The notes beneath the pieces were generated by a model that made no database searches, was not told the DNA's origin, and saw only the letters and a list, made by a program, of their open reading frames with translations. From positions 62,001 through 126,000 of the forward strand of contig NZ_MCHY01000008.1 in the NCBI RefSeq assembly GCF_003609605.1: a DNA stretch of 64,000 nucleotides. The letters are read 5' to 3'. Source of the DNA: Ammoniphilus oxalaticus (GTDB taxonomy: Bacteria; Bacillota; Bacilli; Aneurinibacillales; RAOX-1). Positions 34,074 through 42,275 of the stretch are shown one piece after another (positions within the stretch are counted from its first letter, which is position 1; each line of letters starts with the position of its first letter). Position numbers and translations under genes: made by a program.

Positions 34074-34427
34074 ATGAAAAAGGAAGTTCAAACATGGTTT
34101 AAAAAAGAAGTTCAAAAATCAGGTTTAACGGAACCGCCTGAGGGGACACCGTTTTTTCAAAAATGGGTCGCTTTTTCTTTATTGTTTAGCGCGCCAATCG
34201 CGTTAAGCGGGTGTGGAAGCCAACAATTAACGGCCGAAGATGAATGCAAGTGGGAGCGAGATCGGAATGGAAAATGGGAGCTGGATTGTGATAATAACAA
34301 TTCTTCTTATTATCGGGGTCATGGCTACGCTTCTAAAGATTCTCCAATCCGCTCCTCTTCACCGATGATTAAGCAAGGGGTAGGCAGTGGCGGCAAGAAA
34401 AGCGGCGGATTTTTTTCTGGAGGATAA
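34074..34427 (+). CDS. YgiB/YjfM-like lipoprotein with Gly-rich C-terminal tail
   Basis: 117-residue predicted lipoprotein. A charged cytoplasmic N-terminus of about 30 residues precedes a hydrophobic stretch and the lipobox ALSGC with Cys47. The mature part is short and acidic, has two Cys residues (ECKWERD and LDCDNNN), and ends in a flexible Ser/Gly/Lys tail, GVGSGGKKSGGFFSGG. The ATG at 34074 follows GGAGGTGG; the in-frame ATG at 34056 comes before it. In E. coli a lipoprotein of this kind pairs with a GSPS-like ATP-grasp enzyme (ygiB-ygiC, yjfM-yjfC), matching the next gene here. The tail may be the enzyme's substrate; that is inference. Confidence 0.75.
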   Translation: MKKEVQTWFKKEVQKSGLTEPPEGTPFFQKWVAFSLLFSAPIALSGCGSQQLTAEDECKWERDRNGKWELDCDNNNSSYYRGHGYASKDSPIRSSSPMIKQGVGSGGKKSGGFFSGG

Positions 34428-34430
34428 ACG

Positions 34431-35762
34431 ATGAGAAAAGTTAAAGCATTGCCGCTCAGTCACAATGAATTGTTTTCGGGTGAACTAGGCGCCAAAATTC
34501 CATATCATCGCATGTATGATCAAGAATATTGTGTGCCTGCGATAACCGTGTTTTCTAAAAAAGAAATAGAATTATTGGAGAACGCATCGAAAAAAGTAGA
34601 TAAAATATTTCAAAAGACGCTCCGGTTTACGCAGCGTTATTTGCCTGATCCCGCGCTCGTTAATCAATTAGGTGTTCATCCCGCCTTAATTGCGAACGCT
34701 CGCATGGAAGTTCCTTATCATGGGGTGTCGAGGCAGGATTGGATTATTCAGCCGGACGGGATAAAGTTAATTGAAAATAATACCGATACGCCAACAGGGA
34801 TTCCAGAAACGGCATACCTTGCGGGAGCCATCGTTGAGCGAGTTGGTGGAATGATCAATCCATCGGAAGCAATGGATGAGCAAATTCGTAAATCGTTCGC
34901 AACGCTAATTCAATATTATCGTCAATGCGGGTTTACGGGACAGATTGTTTTTTCATGTTATGATTGGCATGAAGAGGACGCATGCAATACGACACATTTA
35001 ATGAATTTAGCCCGTCAAGCGGGATATCCCGCTATTTTTGCTCCATTAGACAAATTAGAAGTAGTACCGAATGTTGGGTTGTTTTACGAAGGGGAGCAGG
35101 TTGATATTTGGTATCGACTGTATCCGTTAGAATATTTAGTTCATGACACAGATGAGGATGGCTTTGAAACTGGTCGAGCTATTCTCGATTTGATTGAGCA
35201 AAAAAAGCTGGCAATTATTAATCCAGTCCAAAGCATTATTACCCAATCGAAGGGATTTATGGCCTTAATTTGGTCTTTGTATGAAAAGAATGATCAGCTT
35301 CCTAGCTTATGGAACACTGGCGCTCCTTTTTTTACGGATGAAGAATGCGAGACCATTGCCAATTATTTGTTACCTACTTATTTTGAAGATACTTATTTTC
35401 GTGAAAATAAAGTTGCGTGGGTTTCTAAAGCTTTTTTTGGAAGGGAAGGGAAAGGGACGTTGCTTTTTGATGAACAAGGCGCACCGAGCAAGGTTAGCTG
35501 GGAACATGAGCTAGATGATGAAGAGGCCCTGGCAACGAGGGATTATTACAGCAGTCAACCGCGGATCTATCAAAAACGAATCAAGCAGGAAAGAATGGAA
35601 ATACCGACGGAAGAAGGCCAATTCAACGGGTATTTACTGATCGGATCGTTTGTGATCGGTGGCGTTTTTGCGGGTATTTTGCCGCGTGTCGGGGGAGAAG
35701 TGACAGGTAATTTAGCGTACTTTATTCCAGCTGGGATCGAGGAAAATGGAGGTGCTATATGA
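34431..35762 (+). CDS. glutathionylspermidine-synthase-like ATP-grasp ligase (YgiC/YjfC type)
   Basis: 443-residue ATP-grasp enzyme of the GSP_synth family, forming an amide between a carboxylate and an amine. Conserved blocks: KLIENNTDTPTGIPE (Mg/ATP site), NPVQSIITQSKGFMALIW, the ATP-binding Lys strand AWVSKAFFGREGKGTLL, and the closing GSFVIGGVFAGILPRVGG with TGNLAYFIP. It lacks the amidase domain of E. coli Gss, so it is the YgiC/YjfC type, whose substrates are unproven. The ATG is three bases after the lipoprotein stop and the end overlaps the DUF350 gene by four bases (ATGA). Bacillales generally lack glutathionylspermidine, so a protein or peptide substrate is more likely. Confidence 0.88.
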   Translation: MRKVKALPLSHNELFSGELGAKIPYHRMYDQEYCVPAITVFSKKEIELLENASKKVDKIFQKTLRFTQRYLPDPALVNQLGVHPALIANARMEVPYHGVSRQDWIIQPDGIKLIENNTDTPTGIPETAYLAGAIVERVGGMINPSEAMDEQIRKSFATLIQYYRQCGFTGQIVFSCYDWHEEDACNTTHLMNLARQAGYPAIFAPLDKLEVVPNVGLFYEGEQVDIWYRLYPLEYLVHDTDEDGFETGRAILDLIEQKKLAIINPVQSIITQSKGFMALIWSLYEKNDQLPSLWNTGAPFFTDEECETIANYLLPTYFEDTYFRENKVAWVSKAFFGREGKGTLLFDEQGAPSKVSWEHELDDEEALATRDYYSSQPRIYQKRIKQERMEIPTEEGQFNGYLLIGSFVIGGVFAGILPRVGGEVTGNLAYFIPAGIEENGGAI

Positions 35763-36160
35763 TTGAGTTGTTTGATTTAGTCAACGTAGCGATCGGAGTT
35801 GTGTTAATTATAGCGATTATGTTAGTCGGTGTATTCATATTTGGTAGGCTGACTAAATTTAATGATCTAGAGGAAATTCAGAAAGGGAACGAAGCGGCAG
35901 GGATGTATTTGGGCAGTAAATTGCTTGGATTATCGATTATCGTGGCGATGGTTTCGTATAACAGTCTTTCCTGGCTGTCAATGATTAGCTGGTCCGTGAT
36001 TGGAATGGTTATTTTATCACTTGTTTATTTATTATTTGAATTTTTAACCCCTAAATTTAAAGTGAGCGATGAAATCGCGCAAGGGAATAAAGCAGTGGCT
36101 CGATTGTTAGGGGCTGTTATTATCGGAACATCGGTCGTGCTCGGGACCGTGCTTATGTAA
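35759..36160 (+). CDS. DUF350 membrane protein (YjfL-like)
   Basis: 133-residue membrane protein with four hydrophobic segments arranged as an internal repeat. Each half has the DUF350 signature (FNDLEEIQKGNEAAGMYLG, and FKVSDEIAQGNKAVARLLG) before a transmembrane helix. In proteobacteria DUF350 (YjfL) accompanies YgiC/YjfC-type ATP-grasp genes. ATGA overlap with the ligase gene indicates coupled expression. It may anchor the ligase or lipoprotein at the membrane; no activity is known. Confidence 0.88.
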   Translation: MIELFDLVNVAIGVVLIIAIMLVGVFIFGRLTKFNDLEEIQKGNEAAGMYLGSKLLGLSIIVAMVSYNSLSWLSMISWSVIGMVILSLVYLLFEFLTPKFKVSDEIAQGNKAVARLLGAVIIGTSVVLGTVLM

Positions 36161-36182
36161 AGCGGCCGCATATTAAAAACCA

Positions 36183-36212
36183 AACTCTCTTGGGTGAGTT
36201 CCCAGGAGAGTT
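36183..36212. terminator. terminator between the DUF350 gene and a small convergent gene
   Basis: AACTCTCTTGGG (36183-36194) pairs with CCCAGGAGAGTT (36201-36212) with one mismatch and a six-base loop. The plus-strand tail is only moderately T-rich; it can serve both convergent genes. Confidence 0.7.
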
Positions 36213-36414
36213 ATCTTTTGAAATCTTCATAATTCATTTCTATTTCGGCCCATAGAGAGTGAGTTGACGCTACCTCAATATCCAGTTCTTCATAAATTTC
36301 TAGTAAGTTTTCGCAAAGTAAGTGTTTTTTAGTTGGATTTTTTTCACGTTTAATTTTGGATAGGATTTGATTGGCTTCTTTCTTCATGTATTCTCTAAAT
36401 TCGCTGCCGCTCAC
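36211..36414 (-). CDS. hypothetical protein, 67 residues
   Basis: Small, charged, mostly helical soluble protein (ENLLEIYEELDIEVA, HSLWAEIEMNYEDFKR). Not recognised. The start is GTG at 36414 on the minus strand with GGGAGTGAG about eight bases upstream. It stands alone between the cassette terminator and the CsoR-family gene. Codon use and a clean ribosome site favour a real gene, but short length leaves doubt. Confidence 0.5.
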   Translation of the reverse strand: MSGSEFREYMKKEANQILSKIKREKNPTKKHLLCENLLEIYEELDIEVASTHSLWAEIEMNYEDFKR

Positions 36415-36659
36415 CTATACTCACTCCCAGGTAATTATTTTAATGAAATAAATATAGCTTTAGTTTAGTATACCAGTAAACAAAAAAATATGCCCCATTC
36501 AAATTTAGAATAACGACAAGTGGTTAGGGATAAAACCTTATTTTTAGAAGAAGATTAATCCTATTCTCTTGTTTTCGCCTTTTTAAAACGTAATATTCAC
36601 CTTTCCGCTTATCCCAGATTAAACCATTTTGGAGGCTGTTTAAATCAGTTTGGTTCGCT

Positions 36660-36665
36660 TATAAT
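36660..36665 (+). promoter_or_regulatory. -10 element for the CsoR-family gene
   Basis: A perfect TATAAT lies 42 bases before the start. No clear -35 or inverted-repeat operator is visible. The 293-base gap upstream (36415-36707) otherwise shows only AT-rich sequence. Confidence 0.4.
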
Positions 36666-36707
36666 GGAAGATACGTGTATGTGTATAAGATGGGGTGGTG
36701 AACATTT

Positions 36708-36965
36708 ATGTATACAGATGAAATAAAGAATCGTTTAAAACGGATGGAAGGTCAAGTTCGCGGGATTCTTCGTATGATGGACGAAGGGAAAAATTGCAAA
36801 GATGTGGTAAGTCAACTTTCGGCCGTGCGAAATGCGGCAGATAAGGCGATTGCGACGATTGTAGCTGTTAATCTGGAACAGTGTTTGTTAGATGAAAAAG
36901 AAACAGGCGGCGATACGAGCAAGCTTGTAAAGGAAGCAATTGAACTGCTTGTGAAAAGCAGATAA
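36708..36965 (+). CDS. CsoR/CstR-family (DUF156) transcriptional repressor
   Basis: 85-residue all-helical repressor of the CsoR family (RLKRMEGQVRGILRMMDEG at the start). The sensing positions read Cys30, Asn55 and Cys59. Copper sensors have Cys-His-Cys, whereas CstR, which senses persulfides, has two Cys and no His; S. aureus CstR also has NLIEC where this has NLEQC. A sulfane-sulfur sensor is therefore more likely than a copper sensor. CstR targets usually lie next to the gene (rhodanese, sulfide:quinone reductase); none is seen here. Monocistronic. Confidence 0.85.
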   Translation: MYTDEIKNRLKRMEGQVRGILRMMDEGKNCKDVVSQLSAVRNAADKAIATIVAVNLEQCLLDEKETGGDTSKLVKEAIELLVKSR

Positions 36966-37000
36966 CATTGTTTTGCGATCAATAATTATAACTAAGGCGA

Positions 37001-37032
37001 AAGAGGAGTTGGAGAACTCCTCTTATTTTTTT
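37001..37032 (+). terminator. terminator after the CsoR-family gene
   Basis: AAGAGGAGTT (37001-37010) pairs with AACTCCTCTT (37015-37024) around a four-base loop, followed by ATTTTTTTG. Confidence 0.9.
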
Positions 37033-37147
37033 GTTTGGATTTGTAATTGCATCGATTCTAATTTAAAAGCATAATGTGAGGTAGTTCGCAAAAATCTAGA
37101 CTTTGCGCTTAGGAGTAAGTTGTATTCAGAAAGGAAAAGGGATCATT

Positions 37148-38713
37148 GTGTCAAGGCAGGTGTTTTTAAAAGGAGCGATCGCGCTTAGTGTTGCCGCGTT
37201 TGTCTCAAAATTACTCGGACTATTCTATGTGATCCCGTTGAAGCATTTTGCGGGTAATGAAGGTTTAGCTCTTTATCAGCTCGTTTTCCCGATATATAAT
37301 ACGATCTTAATTTTATCTGTCTCTGGGATTCCAATCGCTATATCTAAGTTAATTTCAAAAAATCTAATGTTAAAACGTGAAGCGGAAATTGCTGTGGTCA
37401 TGAAATCAGCTTTTCGCTTAATGGTGTTTGTTTCTATTGGCGGTTTTTTGTTATTTTTCTTTGGGTCATCAAGGATCGCGGGTTGGATTGGGAATCACGA
37501 TACGAAATTATCGATTCAAGCGCTCGCTTTCGCAATGCTTGTCGTTCCATTTGTCGCTCTTTTACGAGGTTACTTTAACGGCTGCCAACAGATGGTTTTT
37601 TCCGCGTCATCCCAAGTGATTGAACAACTCGTTCGTGTCAGCGCGATGACTTATATCGTTTATTTGTTTATGCGTCAAGGTAAAGGGGTAGCGGTTGCGG
37701 CGGCTGGCGCCGCGTTCGGAAGTTTTTTTGGATTAACGATTGCTCTGCTGTCTTTGCTCTATGCTTATTTTCGATTGAGCCGTAACCAAGGCGATTCATT
37801 AAAGCGAAGCGAGAGACGCGCGCGCTATGGATGGAGAATTCTCGTTGTGTCAATCCCCGTCAGCCTCAGCTCATTAATGATTCCCGTGATCGGGATGATC
37901 GACTCGGTCTCCGTCATCCACTTACTACAAAGCGGCGGTTTGTCAAATTCGTTAGCTACTGAACAATTTGGTATCTATAGCCGCGGTGTTCCGATCGTGC
38001 AATTTTCTTCTTTCTATGCGACAGGACTTGCTCTTGCCGTCGTTCCCGCGCTTGCTTCGGCAGCAACGATGCGGGAAAAGCGAGCGCAAATACGCAAAGC
38101 GTTACAGGTGACAGTATTGATTGGCTTGCCCGCGAGTGTCGGCATGGTCTTAATCGCCCATCCATTAAATATTTTATTTTATGGGGATGCGCATGGCAGC
38201 GCAACGTTGCAAGCTCTCGCTGCGGCAACGTTCTTTCTATCTTTAGCGGTATCGGCATCTGGTGTTTTACAAGGTTTGAGCAAGCAGTTTTATCCCGCCT
38301 TGTTTCTTTTAGCGGGAATGGTTGCGAAGATCTCAGGGAATGTCTTATTGATTAGACAATGGGGGATTCAAGGCGCGGCATACGCTACGCTGCTTGCTTA
38401 TGTGATCATGTCTGTCCTTTGTTTGTGGGCTATTTATGCATCGCTGCAAAAGAACGTTAGGATTGGTTGGGAACTAGTCAAATGGTTTCAGCCAACCGCG
38501 CTAATGAGCGTTGTCTTGATCGCTTTAATTACCTATTTCCCGCATTCAGCCCTCGCTTATCGTTCTCAGGTTTTTGCGTCCGTCATGTGGCTCGTGGCCG
38601 CAGGTGTTACTAGTTATGGCTGCGGGTTAATGTTATTTAAAGTGATCGCTTGGAGCGACGTTAAGCGTTATTTGAAACGGATATGGAGAAAACCGCGTAA
38701 AAGCGGCGTTTGA
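37148..38713 (+). CDS. MOP-family polysaccharide flippase, SpoVB/YtgP-like
   Basis: 521-residue integral membrane protein with about 14 transmembrane helices of the MATE-like polysaccharide transporter group (FLKGAIALSVAAFVSKLLGLFYVIPL at the N-terminus, landmark residues about 5-30). Relatives include SpoVB, needed for spore cortex peptidoglycan, and the lipid II flippase-like YtgP. The GTG at 37148 has AAAGGAAAAGGG upstream; the open frame extends 15 codons further without a ribosome site. It stands between the CsoR-family gene and racE. Which paralogue it is cannot be decided here. Confidence 0.82.
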   Translation: MSRQVFLKGAIALSVAAFVSKLLGLFYVIPLKHFAGNEGLALYQLVFPIYNTILILSVSGIPIAISKLISKNLMLKREAEIAVVMKSAFRLMVFVSIGGFLLFFFGSSRIAGWIGNHDTKLSIQALAFAMLVVPFVALLRGYFNGCQQMVFSASSQVIEQLVRVSAMTYIVYLFMRQGKGVAVAAAGAAFGSFFGLTIALLSLLYAYFRLSRNQGDSLKRSERRARYGWRILVVSIPVSLSSLMIPVIGMIDSVSVIHLLQSGGLSNSLATEQFGIYSRGVPIVQFSSFYATGLALAVVPALASAATMREKRAQIRKALQVTVLIGLPASVGMVLIAHPLNILFYGDAHGSATLQALAAATFFLSLAVSASGVLQGLSKQFYPALFLLAGMVAKISGNVLLIRQWGIQGAAYATLLAYVIMSVLCLWAIYASLQKNVRIGWELVKWFQPTALMSVVLIALITYFPHSALAYRSQVFASVMWLVAAGVTSYGCGLMLFKVIAWSDVKRYLKRIWRKPRKSGV

Positions 38714-38799
38714 TAGCTCCTGATTTTTTGGCGGAGACGCAATGAGGGATAAAAATGAATAAGATATAGAATAATCCAAGCAAAAAGGATGGAGACAAT

Positions 38800-39633
38800 G
38801 TGAGAATAGGTGTAATTGATTCTGGGGTGGGCGGCTTGACGGTTGCGCATGAAATTATGCGGCAATTGCCGCAAGAGCCGTTGATGTACTTTGGAGATAC
38901 AGCAAGGTGTCCCTATGGACCGCGACCAGCTGAAGAGGTAAGAACATTTACGATGCAGATGATTGCCCACTTAGCTCAACAGCGGATGAAGGCGTTAGTG
39001 ATCGCTTGTAATACCGCGACTGCGGTTGTGTTGCGCGAAATTTCGCAAGTGGCTCCAATTCCGATTATCGGTGTGATTGACCCAGGCGCGAGGACGGCAA
39101 TCAAGGAAACGAAGAGCGGCGTGATCGGTGTGATTGGAACGGAGGGGACGATTCGGAGCGGAGCTTATGAACAGGCCTTAAAAAGAATCAATCCGAATGT
39201 AAAGGTCTACAGTTTGGCTTGCCCTGAATTGGCTCCTTTTGTGGAAGCGGGTATTTCAAATGAGCGAGAGGCTTACGAGATTGCGCAAAGATCGTTAAGT
39301 TCGTTTAAAGGGGTACCAATTGATACGTTAATTTTGGGATGCACCCACTATCCGTTGCTATCCAAATATATCCGCGCTGTCATTGGGGAACAAGTGAAGC
39401 TGATTAGCTCGGCAGAAGAAACGGCGCGGGAACTAAGTGTTGTGCTCGATTATAAAGGTTTGCTCGCATCACAAAATCAGCCAGCGGTTCCGCTCCAGCA
39501 TAAGTTTTTCGTGAGCGGAAATTCGACTGTCATGGAGCAAATTGCAAGAACATTTTTGAATGCCCCGCTCGATCTTGAACAGGTCAATCTAGCGAATCAG
39601 ACAGTTTGTACTCTACCTTGGACAAATAGTTAG
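38800..39633 (+). CDS. racE: glutamate racemase
   Basis: Makes D-glutamate for peptidoglycan without cofactor. 277 residues with DSGVGGLTV at the start, first catalytic Cys in VIACNTATAV, second in LILGCTHYPLL, and YFGDTARCPYG. The start is GTG with AAGGATGGAG upstream. Placement before gerM matches B. subtilis racE. D-Glu could also serve poly-gamma-glutamate synthesis, but no pgs genes are present. Confidence 0.96.
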   Translation: MRIGVIDSGVGGLTVAHEIMRQLPQEPLMYFGDTARCPYGPRPAEEVRTFTMQMIAHLAQQRMKALVIACNTATAVVLREISQVAPIPIIGVIDPGARTAIKETKSGVIGVIGTEGTIRSGAYEQALKRINPNVKVYSLACPELAPFVEAGISNEREAYEIAQRSLSSFKGVPIDTLILGCTHYPLLSKYIRAVIGEQVKLISSAEETARELSVVLDYKGLLASQNQPAVPLQHKFFVSGNSTVMEQIARTFLNAPLDLEQVNLANQTVCTLPWTNS

Positions 39634-39692
39634 TATAAATCTCCTTAAGGCTCGTATATATAGAATACAGAAACCTTGAGGAGGGACAAGAA

Positions 39693-40775
39693 ATGTCACG
39701 GAAATTAACTGTACTTATTCCTTTGACTTTGTCGGTGGCTATGCTTTCAGGATGCGGGTTGTTTGGACCCGAACAATCTACAGGCTCAAAGCCGGTTGAT
39801 CCGCCGAGAATGTCAAAAAACAACAAACCGCAAGGACCGAGTGAAGAAGTTACGCTTAGTCTTATTGGCGATCAGGGGAAAGCGGATACCGATGACCCAG
39901 CAAAAGCGATGGTAGAAGATGTTGCTACTCCTGTCTATCTCATGGATCCGGAAGGCTTTGTTGTTCCGATTACCGTACAATTACCGAAAGCGGAAGGGCC
40001 AGCGAAGCAAGTTCTGAATTACATGGTTAAAGGCGGGCCAATTGAGGACGTAAAGCCCGATGGATTCACCGCATTACTCCCAAAAGGCACAGTCGTGCAA
40101 GGTGTTAATATTAAGGACGGTGTAGCGACAGTAGATTTTTCAGATAAATTTGGAAATTATGAAGCGAAAGATGAGCAAAAGATCGTGGACGCGATTACCT
40201 TCGCTCTTACTTCCTTTGAATCCGTAAAGGAAGTGAAAATTTGGATAAATGGACATCCCCAAGAAGTCATGCCGGTAGATGGAACACCCATCTCGTCGCT
40301 TTCACGGGCGGATGGAATCAATAAAGAACTGGCGGCAAATGTGAAAATGGGTGAGACAACACCGATTACTCTTTATTTCCAAGGGGAAATGGCTAATAAA
40401 GAAACCTATTTCGTTCCGGTTACTCGCTTGATTTCGCGTACGGATGACAAAGCGATGGCAACGGTAAATGAATTGATTAGGGGACCGAAGCAAGGCGCGA
40501 ACCTATTCTCCTCTATTCTACCGACAACGAAGGTGCTTGATGTGAAAATTGATAACGGTGTAGCTACCGTTAATTTAGATGAGAAAATTCTAGATTACAA
40601 CGATGGTAAAGCGAACCCGCTAGCAATGGATTCCATTCTCTTGTCGTTGACCGAGAATGCGGATGTTGGGCAGGTTCAATTTATGGTAAATGGCAAAACA
40701 AATGTAACAGCCGGAGATAAAGATTATAGTAAGCCGGTTTCAAGACCGACACAAATGAATCCTGGGAAAATGTAA
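39693..40775 (+). CDS. gerM: spore germination/morphogenesis lipoprotein GerM
   Basis: 360-residue lipoprotein with lipobox LSGC (Cys21) and two GerMN domains (about 85-190 and 215-330), each with VDFS or VNLD strands around the A-T-V core (GVATVDFSDKFGNYE, GVATVNLDEKILDYN). In B. subtilis GerM is required in the sporulation septum/engulfment stage. The ATG has GGAGGG upstream. It is 59 bases after racE and ends at a terminator. No SigE promoter could be confirmed. Confidence 0.93.
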   Translation: MSRKLTVLIPLTLSVAMLSGCGLFGPEQSTGSKPVDPPRMSKNNKPQGPSEEVTLSLIGDQGKADTDDPAKAMVEDVATPVYLMDPEGFVVPITVQLPKAEGPAKQVLNYMVKGGPIEDVKPDGFTALLPKGTVVQGVNIKDGVATVDFSDKFGNYEAKDEQKIVDAITFALTSFESVKEVKIWINGHPQEVMPVDGTPISSLSRADGINKELAANVKMGETTPITLYFQGEMANKETYFVPVTRLISRTDDKAMATVNELIRGPKQGANLFSSILPTTKVLDVKIDNGVATVNLDEKILDYNDGKANPLAMDSILLSLTENADVGQVQFMVNGKTNVTAGDKDYSKPVSRPTQMNPGKM

Positions 40776-40803
40776 GAGGGGAGCAATCCGCCTCTTTTTT
40801 CTT
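40774..40803 (+). terminator. terminator after gerM
   Basis: AAGAGG (40774-40779) pairs with CCTCTT (40791-40796), followed by TTTT, C and seven more T residues. The short stem overlaps the gerM stop codon. Confidence 0.7.
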
Positions 40804-40858
40804 TTTTTATGACACATGCAACCGTATTGAATAGGCAATGATATGAAGGATGGAGTTA

Positions 40859-40867
40859 TGCTATAAT
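40859..40867 (+). promoter_or_regulatory. extended -10 promoter for rph-rdgB
   Basis: TGC plus a perfect TATAAT (40862-40867), 31 bases before the rph start. No clear -35 is seen. Confidence 0.55.
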
Positions 40868-40897
40868 TATCCAGTAATAGATTGGGAGGGATATGTA

Positions 40898-41641
40898 ATG
40901 AGAGTGGATCAAAGAAATTTAGATCAATTAAGACCTATTAAAATAACGAAAGACTACATAAAACATGCTGAAGGTTCCGTTTTAATTGAGGTTGGCGATA
41001 CGAAAGTGATTTGTACTGCCACGATTGATGAAAAGGTTCCCCCGTTTATGCGCGGGCAAGGAAAAGGATGGATTACCGCGGAATATTCGATGTTGCCGCG
41101 CGCGACAGAAACGCGCAATATTCGTGAGGCTAGCAAGGGTAGAATCGGCGGTAGAACAATGGAAATTCAACGTTTGATTGGCAGAGCGCTTCGGTCCGTT
41201 GTCGATTTGGAAGCGTTAGGAGAGCGAACCATTTGGTTGGATTGTGACGTGATTCAAGCGGATGGCGGAACGCGGACGGCGTCAATCACGGGGGCTTTCA
41301 TCGCGATGGCTGACGCATTAGGAAAATTGAGAGAAAAGCGCGAGTGGGCGCAATTGCCATTGCGGGATTATTTGGCGGCGACGAGCGTCGGGATTATCGG
41401 TGAGGAAATGGCTCTAGATTTAGCGTATGTCGAGGACTCAAGCGCCATTGTAGATATGAATATTGTGATGACGGGCAACGGGCAGTTCGTTGAAGTGCAA
41501 GGGACGGGCGAAGAAAAGCCATTTACGTATGACCAGCTGCAAGGCCTTTTGGAATTAGGCCGAAAAGGCGTTCAGGAGTTAGTTGCTCTTCAGAAAGAAG
41601 CGTTAGGCGAAGTGGCGACCTACATTAATCAGGGTGATTAA
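40898..41641 (+). CDS. rph: ribonuclease PH
   Basis: Phosphate-dependent 3' exonuclease that trims tRNA 3' ends. 247 residues with R-rich RNA-binding sites ([20 protein letters not shown]), the catalytic block [24 protein letters not shown], and [15 protein letters not shown] with the metal-binding Asp residues. The ATG at 40898 follows GGGAGGG; an upstream in-frame start at 40850 overlaps the promoter. rdgB begins one base after the stop. Confidence 0.96.
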   Translation: MRVDQRNLDQLRPIKITKDYIKHAEGSVLIEVGDTKVICTATIDEKVPPFMRGQGKGWITAEYSMLPRATETRNIREASKGRIGGRTMEIQRLIGRALRSVVDLEALGERTIWLDCDVIQADGGTRTASITGAFIAMADALGKLREKREWAQLPLRDYLAATSVGIIGEEMALDLAYVEDSSAIVDMNIVMTGNGQFVEVQGTGEEKPFTYDQLQGLLELGRKGVQELVALQKEALGEVATYINQGD

Positions 41642-41642
41642 A

Positions 41643-42239
41643 ATGAGCGCAATTATCGTGCTGGCGACGCGAAACAAAGGAAAGATTGAAGAGTTAAACG
41701 GAATGCTTAGCGAACACGGAATTGTAGTCAAAGGATTGGATGACTATCCCGAGTGTCCTGAAATTGAAGAGGATGGCGAAACCTTTGAACAGAATGCGAT
41801 CAAAAAGGCGGAGACGGTTTCGAAGTTACTCGGACTACCTGCTTTGGCTGATGATTCTGGTTTAGAAGTTGACGCGCTAGACGGACAGCCAGGCGTTTAT
41901 TCCGCGCGTTTCGCTGGCTTAAACGCAACCGATCGTGATAATATAGAAAAATTGATTGCATTGATGAGCGCAACTCCCGTCGACGCTAGGCAAGCGCGTT
42001 TTCGTTGCGCGCTTGCCTTTGCCGCCCCGGGGCAAAGAACGTGGACATGCTCTGGCAGCTGCGAAGGAGAAATCGTTTTAGCTCCGCGCGGACATGAAGG
42101 CTTCGGTTACGATCCCATATTTTATCTGCCTGAACGGGATCTGACGATGGCGCAATTGACTGAACGCGAAAAGAATAAAATTAGCCATCGGGGAGAGGCT
42201 GTTAGGAAGTTTGTGACAGAGCTTCCCCGCCTTCTATGA
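41643..42239 (+). CDS. rdgB: XTP/dITP diphosphatase (RdgB/HAM1)
   Basis: Cleans non-canonical purine nucleotides (dITP, XTP) from the pool. 198 residues with LATRNKGKIEEL at the start, the catalytic LADDSGLEVDALDGQPGVYSAR (landmark about 65-86, with acidic residues), FGYDPIF and NKISHRGEAV at the end. The ATG at 41643 has AGGGTG six bases upstream, inside rph; a GTG at 41634 is an alternative. It pairs with rph as in B. subtilis (ysnA). Confidence 0.95.
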   Translation: MSAIIVLATRNKGKIEELNGMLSEHGIVVKGLDDYPECPEIEEDGETFEQNAIKKAETVSKLLGLPALADDSGLEVDALDGQPGVYSARFAGLNATDRDNIEKLIALMSATPVDARQARFRCALAFAAPGQRTWTCSGSCEGEIVLAPRGHEGFGYDPIFYLPERDLTMAQLTEREKNKISHRGEAVRKFVTELPRLL

Positions 42240-42275
42240 TACGGGCTATTTTGCAGAGGGGTGAACCTCGAGCTA

